64,000 nt of DNA from Branchiostoma floridae (Eukaryota > Chordata > Leptocardii > Amphioxiformes > Branchiostomatidae): positions 9,637,370-9,701,369 of the forward strand of contig NC_049995.1 of NCBI RefSeq assembly GCF_000003815.2. The letters run 5' to 3'. The notes under the pieces are model-generated. The model was not told where the DNA came from. It did not search any database and saw only the letters and a list, made by a program, of their open reading frames with translations. The position numbers were made by a program, and so were the translations under genes. Of this stretch, positions 50,072 through 61,933 are shown in pieces (position 1 is the first letter of the stretch; the number at the start of each line of letters is the position of its first letter).

Positions 50072-52508
50072 TTAGGACGGAATCCCCGCCGTGTTGCGGT
50101 GGTTGCGGAGGGCGTTAGCGTACCAGTCCAGCTGGGAGATCAGGCGGTCGGCGCCGCGCTCCATGTGTTCGTTGAGCGGTTCTCCGTCCTCCGAAAGGCT
50201 TTTCTGTTTTGTGGAGAAACAGGCAAATTTTACCGTAATACTTTTTATTGACTAAACTGATTCAATGAACCAAACTATGGTTTTTCAAACTAATCAGATA
50301 AAGCATCCCAATGTATTATTTTTAATAATTATTTCAGATCAAAAAAGGTATTAGGTTTTGAAATGTATTGAATGAAAACCCAATAATTAAAAAGAATATT
50401 AATAACACTTTTCCAAAGTACCAAATCGTTTAACGGGAGGTGCCCTTAAATGGTACCCGCCCTAAAATGGCATGAATTTACTGCTGATCTTATTATGCAT
50501 AAGTATGCCATGTTTGTTACCTCTTGTAACGCACACCACGAATGGTTCATGATCTGTATAAATGCATTTCTTATCCAAGTATGTTCTTCAGATTAATATG
50601 TTAAAAATTCATTCATCAAAACTTGACCACTCTCTGGCAACTGCTAAGTGATGGGGCGCCATGAGTTTGAACGTGTGACAAAGCATGCCATGTTAGGGTA
50701 CCTCCCGTTACAAGGAACCCCATAGGGGATTTTGATTTTACTCTCCGCCTGCTGCTAAAATAGAAATTTGGCACCAAATTTGTTTAGTTATGGGGTTAGC
50801 CAACAGGGAGAGGGTTAAAAATTAAAGACTACTGTACAGTGAATGTAAACAGTTCCAGTCAATATACACATATGATAGGATGAAGGGTATTGCATGGAGT
50901 TAGACCTTACCTGTGCCACAGGAACACCAAATATGTTGGAGACACTCAGCATCCCCAGTTCCCCTAACATAGCCCTCAGCTGCATTGCTGCTCGCATCCC
51001 ACCATACTGACCTTTAGGATGAAAAGAAGGTCAAATTATAACAATTTTTGTTGTTGTAGGCTTCAAAGTATGATGCTCGAAACAAGGCATTATACCAGTA
51101 TAGTGCAATGTGACTTTGCCTTGGCTTGCATTGAACTTTTTTTTTGTACAAGTGATTATAAGACTTGCACTCTTGGTCACCCCTACATTTCTCAAAAAGT
51201 AGTGTGGGCTAACTTCACCAGTATTTTTACTTTGATTAAACTGTTCACTGCAGTACCATAACTCCAGATATAGAGATATACTTACCAGCTGAGTAGGTGA
51301 CGATACCAGAAGGTTTGAAGGCGTAGGCAGAGCCTCCAAAGTGGTCTAACATGTTGGACAGGGCAGGAGGAATGGAATGGTTGTACTCTGCAGACACCAC
51401 CACATATGCATCCGCCGCTCGGATCTAGGGTTGGAATCGGTAAAACAACAACATTGTAATAATGCCGCCTTTGTAGAAAATTAGGAAGTTCAACACTATT
51501 GACATGTTAAGCTCAAGGGATGTCCCTGTAGCCCAACTGGTAGCACTGCCTAAATCACTGTTGAGTTGCTGCTTTCAATCAGTTAAATTGAGAGACCCAT
51601 GTTCAAGTCAGGACCTGCTGGGTAGGGCTGTTCTGGGTTAGGATAAGGTATGCAGATGGGTTTCCCGTGTTTTAGAAGATGCCTCAAGCACGTGAAAGGA
51701 GAAAGGCTTAAGCAACCCCACACTGTAAAAAAAAACATACCCTGCTACTGTCAATCAGCACGGAAATTTGCTGACTATAGCCACCACAAAAAAGGACAAC
51801 AACATGTTAAGGCTAGGTCAGTTTTCAATGAATGAGCTAAGAGGCATTGATATGATGCAAATTCACCTTGGTGTATTATTGTAGCCAATAGGTATCCAAT
51901 CTTAGTAAATGAGGCTGTTCATATTCTTGAAGCATTTCCTCAAACACTGGACCCCCATTTTATGTCCCTTCCAAAAGACGAATGCAATCCCTTACAACAT
52001 GTCCGAGCTAAGCTACCCCTGGGATTGAACTCAGGCCGACAGATTCATAGAATTGGATCCAGACGGCCAAGCTGTGGGGTTGCATTACCACTTGGCTACA
52101 GAGACATCATAATCTTAGATTAAGTCGGACATCATACCTGTTCATCTGCTGTCTTGAGCCAGGCTGGGATCTCTGCCTTGTCTCTGTACATGAAGATGGG
52201 TTTGTGGAGGAGAGTAAACGGCATCTCAACAGGATCTTTTAACGGTAGGATGAAAAAAAGGAGGCTTTAGTGGTGTTGTATAAGTTTTGATTCAATGTCA
52301 TAACTTTGCAGCAGAATTGGTATCATGAAACTTGTGAAAATAAAACAACCAAAAAAATGCAAGTTTCAAGATTACAAAACTCACCAAAGAAGGAAACCTC
52401 ATAGCCCTTCTTCTTCAGCTGGTTGAACATGAACTTGGCGACCCTCAGGCCCAGCCTGCCTTCTCGCACCGAGCCAAGGAACAGCACAACTTTCAAAGGG
52501 TTGGACAT
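50072..52508 (-). CDS. NADPH-dependent FMN reductase-like flavoprotein
   Basis: Five coding exons (52385-52508, 52138-52235, 51286-51424, 50911-51011, 50072-50203) join with consistent phases to 197 residues. The start [20 protein letters not shown] gives the first beta strand and the phosphate-binding GSxRxxRxG loop of the flavodoxin-like FMN reductase family (Pfam FMN_red; yeast Lot6 and bacterial ChrR relatives). The second signature, [20 protein letters not shown], matches the PEYNxSxPxxLKNxLD segment that packs against the isoalloxazine ring. The C-terminus ends [11 protein letters not shown]. These enzymes use NAD(P)H to reduce FMN or quinones and are usually cytosolic homodimers or tetramers. 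The gene is tail to tail with UNC45. The ATG is 7 nt inside its exon (acceptor TTTACAG at 52516), so a 5' UTR exon must lie upstream. Intron 2 contains a composite SINE-like element. Confidence 0.92.
50434..50712. mobile_element. TIR element (TAACGGGAGG family), short copy
   Basis: TAACGGGAGGTGCCCTTAAA at the left and the inverse (TAGGGTACCTCCCGTTA) at the right. The interior aligns with the ends of 2379-3470. FMN reductase last intron. Confidence 0.75.
51518..52110. repeat. Composite SINE-like element with inverted tRNA-like ends
   Basis: Left end on + strand: GATGTCCCTGTAGCCCAACTGGTAGC and box-B-like ACCCATGTTCAAGTCAGGACC (each read across short motifs). Right end on - strand: GATGTCTCTGTAGCCAAGTG and GCCTGAGTTCAATCCCAGG. 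The two tRNA-like heads face inwards about 590 bp apart, in the second FMN reductase intron. Confidence 0.6.
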
Positions 52509-53095
52509 GGTGGGTCTGTAAAGGCAAAAAAATATATCACTTTTATCAAGATAAATGATACATTCAGTCTTTAAAAAGCTCTCTTTTTTCTACACATTAT
52601 TTTACTAATCATCTCATACAAATGCTGCTTGATACCTCTTATCACTGCTTTACAACTTTTTGGAACCCTCCAAAGTCTGATCCTCAGAAATGAAATATTA
52701 TCATTTTAATGAAAAATGAAAATTTGAAAAGGCTGCAAGAATATTGCAGAGAACATAAGAATATCATCATTCACCATTTATTACTGCAAGAATATTGATT
52801 TCTTTGTGTACATTTAGTTATTGACTGCCATTAAAAGATTGCACATTTGGGTATTTGTTTCTGGAACTTAGTAACCTATTAGAAGGAAGCAGTGAACAGA
52901 GGATATCCCATGTTTGTTCGTTATCTTATCTTGTGCTATTAAAGCTCTTTTCTTTGCTTATTCTACATAAAACCAATTAGAAACATCAGACTGTAGATGT
53001 GATAAGATACCTTTCCTACATTACTTGTACTTACTGATTGTACAATAAAGGTATTATGGTTCAATCATCAATTGTTATTATCATATAATAAGGCC

Positions 53096-53477
53096 TAGGA
53101 AAAAAAATGTTGTGTTTCCTGTTTCAGTCCTGAAAAAATTAGGGTCGGTAGGTAGGGGATATCTTTTTTTTTTTTTGTAATTTTTTTTTTTTAGGCTAGC
53201 CAAAAATCTAGTGATACATATTACAATACAGTTGAACAAAGGAAACTGAAATGCATGAGGACACTTGTCTTTCAATGTCAAACTTTGATTTTGTGCACAA
53301 TAGATACATTAATCCTTCATTAGATAGGACAAGCAGACTGTTTTTACTTCAATAGGAAGCAGGCTGAATAAAAATTCTAACTGGAAGCTATGTGACTCCA
53401 CTGTCCACCCAAAAAAAAGTCTAGGGTCGGCAGGTTTTTCTAGGGAAGGTAGGGAAACAGGAAACACAACATTCCTA
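53096..53477. mobile_element. TIR MITE (TAGGAA...TGTTGTGTTTCCTG)
   Basis: TGTTGTGTTTCCTGTTTC at the left and GAAACAGGAAACACAACA at the right are inverses, bounded by TAGGAA and TTCCTA. AGGGTCGG(T/C)AGG occurs in the same orientation near both ends. T-runs are in the interior. Confidence 0.75.
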
Positions 53478-53502
53478 ATGAAAACTGTCCAGAGCACTTT
53501 AA

Positions 53503-54474
53503 CCCTCAAGCACCCGACCTTTTTTTGCGACTAAAATGACCGAGTGGGGTCCAAACGGACCCCAAAATGTTTTGTTCATAAAATCTCAGTACCATTTCTT
53601 ATCGGCGATCATTGTATATACATTGCTTCGTCAATGTAAGAGGAAGATTTTGAGATGTTAATGTGTTGCTAATTCCAACTCATTATCATAATTTATGCAA
53701 AAGTTCGGAAGGACCACGTTTTGCACTAAACCTATTCCGACCAGATAGGGGAATTTTGAGGCCCTCAGCAACATTTATGTCGCATAACTCATGAACGGCT
53801 AGAGCTAAAGCTACGAAACGTGGTAATTTATCACAAAATATTGTTTGCAAAAGTTTTAGGTCAATAAAGTAAGTTTATCATTTTTGGGGGTTGCCATGGC
53901 AACCATATTATAACAGGCATATTTTTGCCAAAATTTGACAATTTCAATTTAAACAAGGTTTTCTTGGTAAACTACACCTGTTTTCTGACAACAATTGAAT
54001 TCTATGAAATTCAATGTAATTTTCATGACTTAAAATTTATAATTTATGCTAATTTCATGACGTCATTGGTCAAAATCCAAGATGGCCGCCCTGATTAGGC
54101 AAATGACGTCATAATGCCGTCACATTACATGTTGATGACACATGAATTTTTGTGATGATTTAGGTTTACATTCTTATTATTGTCTGAAAGTTTGGTAGTC
54201 CTACTGTAAGTGGTTAAGGAGTTAGCGTCCAAAGTTTGTTTTAAAAACTGCACATTTTTGCTGGGGTCCGTTTGGACCCCAGAGGGACTGAACACAAACT
54301 TTCTTCATGATTTCCACATTATTGTACCAATCTTTGCGAAAACTTAGGAAATGGTATAAGACATATTGACTGACAAAGTCACGGAAGGATTTTTTCTTCA
54401 GATCAAAAATGTTCAGATGGCACTTCAAATTGTACGCCTGGGGTCCAAATGGACCCCACTCGGGTGTTTGAGGG
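53503..54474. mobile_element. Non-autonomous piggyBac-like element with TTAA target duplication
   Basis: TTAA at 53499-53502 and 54475-54478. The TIR begins CCCTCAAGCACCCGA (right side inverse TCGGGTGTTTGAGGG, two mismatches). Subterminal palindromes GGGGTCCAAACGGACCCC (53546), GGGGTCCGTTTGGACCCC (54263) and GGGGTCCAAATGGACCCC (54440) are near both ends. TTAA duplication and CCC ends are diagnostic of the piggyBac superfamily. No transposase frame is open in the 972 bp. Confidence 0.85.
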
Positions 54475-55218
54475 TTAACATGACATTGAAAAAAAAATTG
54501 TCACCATGCCCCATATCGAAACATGACAGTTTCAATATGGGCGTGGCACGCATGGCAAACGCTGTTACTGGTATTAGTGAGTGCATATTAACACAAGGGC
54601 CAAACAAAACATTGGGTGAGTTCCAATTCCAGTTAGCCATACAGGGAAAGACAATCAAAAAGAAATTGAACACACCATTTCCTGCATTGTTAAAAAATGC
54701 TAACTCTCTCTCGTTTATAATTAGTTACTATAAGTTCTGAGCTACGTTACTAAGTTACGTTGTAAGTGACCTTGGTAAAAAAAAAAATGTAACAAGTAAC
54801 AAGACAGCGTGGATAAAGATAAGAATATTGTAAATCATTACAGGCCTGATTAATCAATTAACTCCCTCCCTACTACGTAAAACTACTACAACCGGGTGCA
54901 TAATATTACACGGGCGGCGGACAGCGCCTCTTGCCCCGACGAAGGCCCGGCAAATCCACGGTAGACTGGATGCCATTGGTTAGACCTGTAACCTTATATT
55001 TCCAGTGACAGTGCAAGGCCTTTAAACTTGTAGAAGGTTCGTGGTCTTTCAGCTTGCGACAAGGAGACTTTGAAGGGTTCTTCAGCCTAAAATTCTTTGC
55101 TTTGTTGAAAAATACCCAGTCCCTCTTACAGTTCTTCCATGATATAAACAAAGTACACAGTTGACTTGTGAAGTAAGAGAGAAAAGAAAACTCTAAAAAG
55201 TAAACTATACTTACTTAC

Positions 55219-55345
55219 GACGTACTCTGAAGAAGTCTTGAACGTCTTGTACCTGACTTGGTAGAGGTAGTGACTTTCCTTCTGTCTTCTTTCACAGAAT
55301 CTTCCAGCAGATCTGAAATTCCGCACGAAAACCCGGGCCCTTTCA
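55219..55345 (-). other. Probable 5' UTR exon of the FMN reductase gene
   Basis: On the - strand a perfect extended donor (GTAAGTAAG) begins at 55218, and no start codon in good context precedes it. It could join the acceptor at 52516, just before the FMN reductase ATG, skipping about 2.7 kb that contains two transposons. The upstream limit is a guess from the position of an ETS-type site. cDNA is needed to prove it. Confidence 0.45.
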
Positions 55346-55355
55346 AATGTCAGCT

Positions 55356-55364
55356 CACTTCCGG
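55356..55364 (-). promoter_or_regulatory. ETS-type site (CCGGAAGTG) at presumed FMN reductase promoter
   Basis: CCGGAAGTG on the - strand is a consensus ETS-family site, common just upstream of TATA-less start sites. It stands about 140 bp before the proposed 5' exon donor in a locally GC-rich patch (CCCGGGCCC at 55332-55340). Confidence 0.4.
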
Positions 55365-55929
55365 GTTTGACAGCATCAGAAGGAAATATATTTTAATTTT
55401 ATAAAAAATCCTCATTTTCATAACGAATAATTATTTTCAAGTACGTTCAGTCATTATGACAAAATATAAAGTTACTTTATAACTAGTTTATGACTAAACA
55501 CTGAGCTCATACGGAATAGAGTAAGTCAGTTTTTAATAAATATATACCTATACGTTTAGATGCGCTTCAAGTGGTATGCATATTATGTTGAGGTCAAATG
55601 GTTTTTGCCAAGTCATGCTGTGGGGGCGTGGTCGGTTATTTTAACCTTCGTGTTGTTTTGCAACGTCATATACGTTGATATACGCAGAGAGTGCGTTTTG
55701 CATTGTCATGTAATATCATACGCAAGGTGGTTATGTTTGAAAAGAGCTCTGTCACGCACTTGTAAGTGGGTAAACATGTTAGAAAATGCGCCTGGTAATG
55801 AAGATGTGGCAAGTTTGGGTTATAATGTTGCAAGAAAATTCATCGTAATGGTGCATTGTAAAAATAAAAACAAACAAACTGGCGAACGTTTTTGCTTTAG
55901 CATTTATATGCAGAAAATTTCATTTTTTC

Positions 55930-56915
55930 CACGGGTTTTACTATGATATTCAAGTGTTGAAAGTAACGCACATTATGTTTGAAATTTCGGAAGTCCGATC
56001 CTAAGGGGTCGCGTTTTTGCGGTTACCGAAGGGTTCGCTTAGCGGTTAGCGGTTATCCCCCAGGTGAGCCTTCATTCGTATGTAGAAAAGTTACAAAGTA
56101 ATTTTGGGTACTCAAATCACTTTTTACCTTTTGCCCACGGGTTTTACTATGATATTCAAGTGTTGAAAGTAACGCACATTAAGTTTGAAATTTCGGAAGT
56201 CCGATCGTAAGGGGTCGCTTTTTTGCGGTTACCGAAGGGTTCGCTTAGCGGTTAGCGGTTATCCCCCAGGTGAGCCTTCATTCGTATGTAGAAAAGTTAC
56301 AAAGTAATTTTGGGTACTCAAATCACTTTTTACCTTTTGCCCACGGGTTTTACTATGATATTCAAGTGTTGAAAGTAACGCACATTATGTTTGAAATTTC
56401 GGAAGTCCGATCCTAAGGGGTCGCTTTTTTGCGGTTACCGAAGGGTTCGCTTAGCGGTTAGCGGTTATCCCCCAGGTGAGCCTTCATTCGTATGTAGAAA
56501 AGTTACAAAGTTATTTTGGGTACTCAAATCACTTTTTACCTTTTGCCCACGGGTTTTACTATGATATTCAAGTGTTGAAAGTAACGCACATTATGTTTGA
56601 AATTTCGGAAGTCCGATCGTAAGGGGTCGCTTTTTTGCGGTTACCGAAGGGTTCGCTTAGCGGTTAGCGGTTATTCCCCAGGTGAGCCTTCATTCGTATG
56701 TAGAAAAGTTACAAAGTAATTTTGGGTACTCAAATCACTTTTTACCTTTTGCCCACGGGTTCTACTTTGATATTCAAGTGTTGAAAGTAACGCACATTAT
56801 GTTTGAAATTTCGGAAGTCCGATCGTAAGGGGTCGCTTTTTTGCGGTTACCGAAGGGTTCGCTTAGCGGTTAGCGGTTATCCCCCAGGTGAGCCTTCATT
56901 CGTATTTTCGGGTTT
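55930..56915. repeat. 206-bp satellite, about 4.8 copies
   Basis: GATATTCAAGTGTTGAAAG occurs at 55945, 56151, 56357, 56563 and 56769, spacing exactly 206. Each unit includes GGTTACCGAAGGGTTCGCTT and AGCGGTTAGCGGTTATCCCC. Copies differ by only a few bases, so the array is recent. No gene in it. Confidence 0.97.
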
Positions 56916-57559
56916 TACTATGATTTGCGTCTTATATTCACGGATTACTTCGCAATTCGAACCGGAACCTTAAGGCCTCATACCGGACTTTTGTTGCCTC
57001 ATTTACAATAGTGCTTAAATATGCAACTTTAATGGGCGAAAATCCAATAAAGAAACAGCTCTACTGGAGATGTTTTAATTTCTATTGAAAAAGCACTTAT
57101 CCAGTACTCAATAAAAAAAAAATTCCCCAAAATCTGACCGGCGGATCGATTTTTATAACATCTATAACTGCACATAAATACTATCCAGAAAGTGGGGCTT
57201 TCCTTCAGTGACCCGCTGACCACATTACTCAGGACAAGCAAACGTACACGTCCGAGAATCGCCCGAATGCCGAAACTTTTCCACCCGATCCTGTCAGAAA
57301 TACACAACCTTTCATCTCAAATCCTTCGATATGACATGGGAGCGATACAAGGCAATTTATTGTCGACATAAACACACGATTTTGGGGCCCCATTCATATT
57401 TTGGAGGGAATACGCCCACCCGCGCAGTAATACCGGAACGAGGCCTTCAGTGCGGATTACAGATATCCGGTCAGATTTGAACTTTGACCCGAAACCTTGA
57501 CCTGGCGTTTTCCTACGCGCCTGGAGCGAGCTTTGTGCGTATTCAAAGTGCGTTTCGAA

Positions 57560-57615
57560 GGTAGATATATTTATTACCTTTGCCAGATTGGCAAGGTTAT
57601 GTTTTAGGCTTGTAC

Positions 57616-57651
<36 letters not shown>

Positions 57652-57780
57652 TTCTGTCTGTCTGTGAACAGCATCACTCGAAAAGCGCCTTTGATTGATC
57701 CTGATGATATTTGGTAGGTCGATATAGGGGTCGTAATTCCCATACTACTTCTCTTGCCCTCGCATGTTCTAAGTTTATGA
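57560..57780. repeat. (GTCT)n microsatellite with TE-like flank
   Basis: ATTACCTTTGCCAGATTGGC and AAGGTTATGTTTTAGGCTTG precede (TCTG) units at 57609-57665, then GATGATATTTGGTAGGTCG. This order is frequent as a dispersed repeat in marine invertebrate genomes. It precedes copy 2 of the 15135-type repeat. Confidence 0.5.
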
Positions 57781-57796
57781 CCTTTGTGACCCTTTG

Positions 57797-58007
57797 TCCT
57801 GCTCAGATTTTTTTGGTCAATTTAACCCTCCTAAGCTGGTTGTTTAATCTGATCAGTAAAACGTGACCTATTCTGTGCTGCTGCTGCAGACTTCCAGATC
57901 AATGCGGTTTCCTTTGGTAAGAAATGCCACAAACCTGTATTTACTGGACCCACCTACAGGAATCATATATGTGCATCCCGTATATATACGGGTTCAGCAG
58001 GACAGCC
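57797..58007. repeat. TE-like repeat (ACCTATTCTGTGCTGCTGC family), copy 2
   Basis: GTCCTGCTCAG at the left and the partial inverse (CAGCAGGAC) at the right. The interior matches 15135-15572 with a shorter left part. Confidence 0.6.
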
Positions 58008-58221
58008 TTGTAGATACCAGATCTATACATATATTACTGTATGTACATAGAACATATCATATTGTACACAGTATATATTGAAATATGTTCGTGTTTTGTT
58101 TTAGGGAAATATAGTCTTAACCAGCCACGACAACTCATTAGTGATGAGAGTCCTTGTTTCTTACTTTATGACCAATGGCCATAATCTGCATGCTCAAATG
58201 AGGTGCTTTTAGCCATCTCTC

Positions 58222-58707
58222 TTAAGGTCTCATTGATGTATTACTCCGCGAGTGGGGACCCTTAAAGAGATCCGAGCCAAAAATGAACGGCTGCACGGAC
58301 GCATGTTTTTAGCGGTGAGAAATTCCCTTTTAGCCAGCGGAAATGATCTCAAAAGTTAGATTGGTGAAAGCTTATTTGTAACTGAAGAAATTAGCAGGTA
58401 AAGTTTTGCAGCCGCGCGCTAGGTCGGAGGTACACAGTCGTGGGTTCTGAGTGGTGCGGTTGTACAATAGCAGCGAAAAAGTGCCTTTTGTGGGGATTGA
58501 CTAATCGTAGTTTGTAATTGCTATAAAAAAGTTCCTACGTATAGTTTACATTGGCAATTTTTTCCCACGATATAGGGTAAATGTGCTCGACATAGAGGGA
58601 AAAATCTGCTGAAATTTCACTTAGCTTCATTATGAACGCGCCCATTTAAACCACGAATTAATACATAGAAGTCTATGGGAAGAAGAAACTCATCAATGAG
58701 ACCTTAA
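58222..58707. mobile_element. TTAA-flanked MITE (GGTCTCATTGATG ends)
   Basis: TTAAGGTCTCATTGATG and CATCAATGAGACCTTAA are exact inverses; if TTAA is the target duplication, the element is 478 bp with 13-bp perfect TIRs, suggesting piggyBac or Kolobok type. No ORF. Confidence 0.7.
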
Positions 58708-58719
58708 AGCCAATGCGAC

Positions 58720-60600
58720 TTAGGTCTAGACAATGCAGCGCAATAAAGACCAAGATTCCCCATTTTATAGCGCAAGAGATAAACACCCAAGTACGTCAAT
58801 GGGGACATCCTATCTCAAGAGGGCTTTATAACGTCATTTACGCCCGAAATCAATCTATAGATACCTAACTGTCAAAAGGATTTGCAGTCATAGAAGGATT
58901 TGAAAGGGTTTACAGCTGTGTATTGACATACATCTTCCAGGTCCACAACTTAAACGCAGTTACAACTAAAAAATGGGAGATCAAATTCCAACCTAATTGC
59001 AGCTAGTGCGTCAATATGGAAGTAACAATCTTTCTTTCTATGACACATAATGTTTGTAAAGGATGTAATGTATCAATGCTATTGGAAAATTCGGGAACAA
59101 TGTGGCGAGTCATGATGCCACTTCGCTAGAAGACTAAGTGTGTGGCATCCATGCAGTGAAGAGGGCTATATGCTGTGATTCCTATGGCAAAAATTAGCAT
59201 GAGGCACTAGGCACATTAGCGTGAGGCACAAGACTGGAATTCCATAGGATGGGGCTTGATAAAACAGACTAGGATATCACATTGGATAAAATATGGTTGA
59301 ATAACACGTAGCATAACAAGTTATAGCTCAACACATGATTTATGTTTGATGGAAGCAGGTTTATTGTAACTTCGCACATTGATGCGATGAGAAAATCGTT
59401 AGGCTCGACTGTTATGCAGCTGTGGAGTAGAATGGTCTGGGGATGATCCTGGTTTTTGATGCAGAAAAACGTTAGGGGCTCAAGTCGCGCTTTTATGACA
59501 CGTCACATCAATTATCTAAAACATAACTTTGTCTTTCCTTCACACAGTAACTCGCAAAAAAAACCCGTCAGATAACCGTAAGATAATCATACTGACTTAC
59601 TTGATACTTGATAAGGTCTCTTCATCGTTGTGTCAAGTGGTCTGCATCAAGGCAACGTCTCTTGTGGACCATCCTGCGCCATTCCATGCAATTCTGGGCC
59701 GTCACTTCTACGTCTCTAAGATAATCATACGAACCCAGATTGTAATAGAATGTTACAACTTCCGCTGTCTATACGTGTTGCTCATCTTCTAAGGTTGTGC
59801 CCCTTTGTTAATAATGTCTATGGTTCTATTTTATTAATGAGGTTCAAACGTTGATTCAAAGAATAAAGCTTCTGCAACTGTTAACATATGGATTGTAGTT
59901 TTACATGAATAGATTGATACTCTAAAGAGGGCGTCTTTTCAACTAAAAATAAACTTGGATTATAGCAGTTAGTAGGGATATCATCATGTTAATTTGACTC
60001 TTCAGACAATAACGATGTTACCTGGTTTGGATATGTCTTCTCGTCATTGCAGAGTGGACCGTGAAACAGCATCAAGATTGCTTCGCCAAGGGAGTGCATC
60101 CTATGGCAAAGACAAGAAAAGCGCCGCCCAACGGTTAAAATTATCATTGCAGGAAAACCCGCATCCGTCATGGTCAAAACTAACTTGGATGGTATCACAT
60201 CAAACAGTCCATACAAGATCGATGCACAAAGTCTGGAAGACTGGTATCATTCACCAAGTTGACTACTACATGTACATCGAACTAGTTTCCCTTCTACAAC
60301 TACGGTCATGGCTACATGTTTAAAATTAATGATGTCGTCATCCATAAAACTTACCTGCCGTGGCCTTGCTGACATTGTATTTCCATGTCCCGTGAACAGC
60401 AGTACAGAAGAGGTTGGTGCCCATCATAAGCTGTGGTGTTAGAAACTACTGCACGAGTCTCCCAACAAGACGATGTGTCAGCTCTGGCCCGTGGGTCTAC
60501 CTGGACAAGCTCAGCCAGTGGTGACCAGAACTGCATGCAAAGAGACAGAATAATCTTTGTGTACTATTCACAGCGTCACACCTGTCTCCGCGCGCCACAG
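58720..60600. other. Intergenic, no recognised gene
   Basis: Short ORFs only. An inverted copy pair is noted: GATGCGGGTTTTCCTGCAAT on - strand near 60160 and GATGCGGGTTTACCTGCAAT on + strand near 61133, each followed by CGGCGCTTTTCTT. They could be transposon arms around 60115-61190. Confidence 0.4.
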
Positions 60601-60634
60601 ACAGGTGGTCAGTTAACTCAATTTTGGAGGGTAA

Positions 60635-60692
60635 CCAATCAGAGGAGTTATGCAAATGTACACGTATGCTAATGAGTGCAGGGGTATAAAAG
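60635..60692 (+). promoter_or_regulatory. CCAAT + octamer + TATA promoter-like cluster
   Basis: CCAAT 60635-60639, the perfect octamer ATGCAAAT 60650-60657, an octamer-like TATGCTAAT 60665-60673 and TATAAAAG 60685-60692 are in canonical order and spacing. This pattern is usual at histone and immune-type promoters. The downstream ORF (60810-61055, 81 aa) has no family I recognise. Confidence 0.5.
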
Positions 60693-61890
60693 GGAAAGAT
60701 ACTATCACAAAAAAGGCGCACAGTTTGACTTTGGGGAGGAAGATAAAAAGGTGGTTGGCAGAAACAGGCGAAAATTAAAGTCGGGTCAATTAGGGACAGT
60801 AGGAAGGGTATGAGGGTGTTGAGATATAAAGAAGAAGGTATCTTTACCCTAAACACCCAACCATCCTCTCTAATTTCTTATGGCTTGGGAAAAGTACTCG
60901 CCTCGCTCTCTGCTCAGGGATGGAGACTTTCCGCACTCCTTATCCCTCCATCACCTGTCTGGGACGCGGGGTATGGGTGTGGTGGTATGAATCTTCCACT
61001 ATATCAATCTAACCATGGCATAATTATAGTTGACCAGCGTTTGATGTCCAATTAAACTTAAGGTTAGCAAGGAGGTTGAAAACCTTCTTGAGGTTAGTTA
61101 TTTACCCTGTTACAAAGAAAACCTTCCTGTGGATGCGGGTTTACCTGCAATGATGATTTCAGCCGTTTAACGGCGCTTTTCTTCTTAAGATACACCAGCC
61201 TAAAGGATACACAAAACTTTCTTGTTCCTAGATCCTCATTCTTGCGACAAAAAGGCTTGTCCAAACAAGAAATACATCTTTATGTACAAAATTCGTCTTT
61301 GAATACAAAAGAAAAGAAAGACATATAAAAGAAATATTCTAATGAATAAAGACGCACTTACTCCCTGCAAATCAGAGTTGCTTGGAGTGTATTGACTCTC
61401 TCAAGAAAGATGCTAAAAATGCCCGCAAACATCCGGCCAGCACAGTATCACACTGTGTACGACTTGAAGGACATGTTGCAATACCAACCAGTGTAGACAG
61501 GTGGCGCTGTGAGACCGCCTGTAAAGTCATGTCCAAACTTTGTAATGTTTACACATTTATTCCAGCCATGTAACTTTCCTCTTACGCTACTTGTTTGTTC
61601 TAATTGTGTTTCATCTACAAATGAAAAGAAGTTACGAATGTGTGCCTTGTATGTCAGGAAGGTGGAAATCGGGTTCTTGGTCCCTTAGCATAAGGAGCTT
61701 TTATCAAGATTGATAAAAGCTTCTTGCTTAGCAAGACAACTTTCCCAGCCAGAGAAGGCCAATTGCTTATTATGCTCTTTTGTTCTTTGTGGCTTGGGTG
61801 GTAAGGGTTTACGATTATGACTTACAATTGTATTTTGGCCCCGGTTCTAATTGTCTACAAGAGTATAAAGGGGTTGCATTTCATTTGCTA

Positions 61891-61933
61891 ATCGACGTGC
61901 AGTCTGATAACAGTTATTAGACTGCACGTCGAT
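61891..61933. repeat. 43-bp near-perfect palindrome after a TATA-like motif
   Basis: ATCGACGTGCAGTCT and AGACTGCACGTCGAT with a further ATAAC/GTTAT give 20 of 21 pairs and essentially no loop. TATAAAG is at 61864-61870, 21 bp before. Purpose unknown. Confidence 0.7.

Noticed and set aside
53503-54474. Coding piggyBac transposase
   Set aside because: No frame in the 972 bp is open long enough and no DDD motif region is visible.
55560-55946. 128-residue ORF
   Set aside because: No recognised family, no splice or promoter support, and its end runs into the 206-bp satellite.
60497-60856. 119-residue - strand ORF and SWIM-like CxC motif near 60270 (- strand)
   Set aside because: The CTC motif is followed by a stop and lacks the CxH half; the ORF has no family resemblance.
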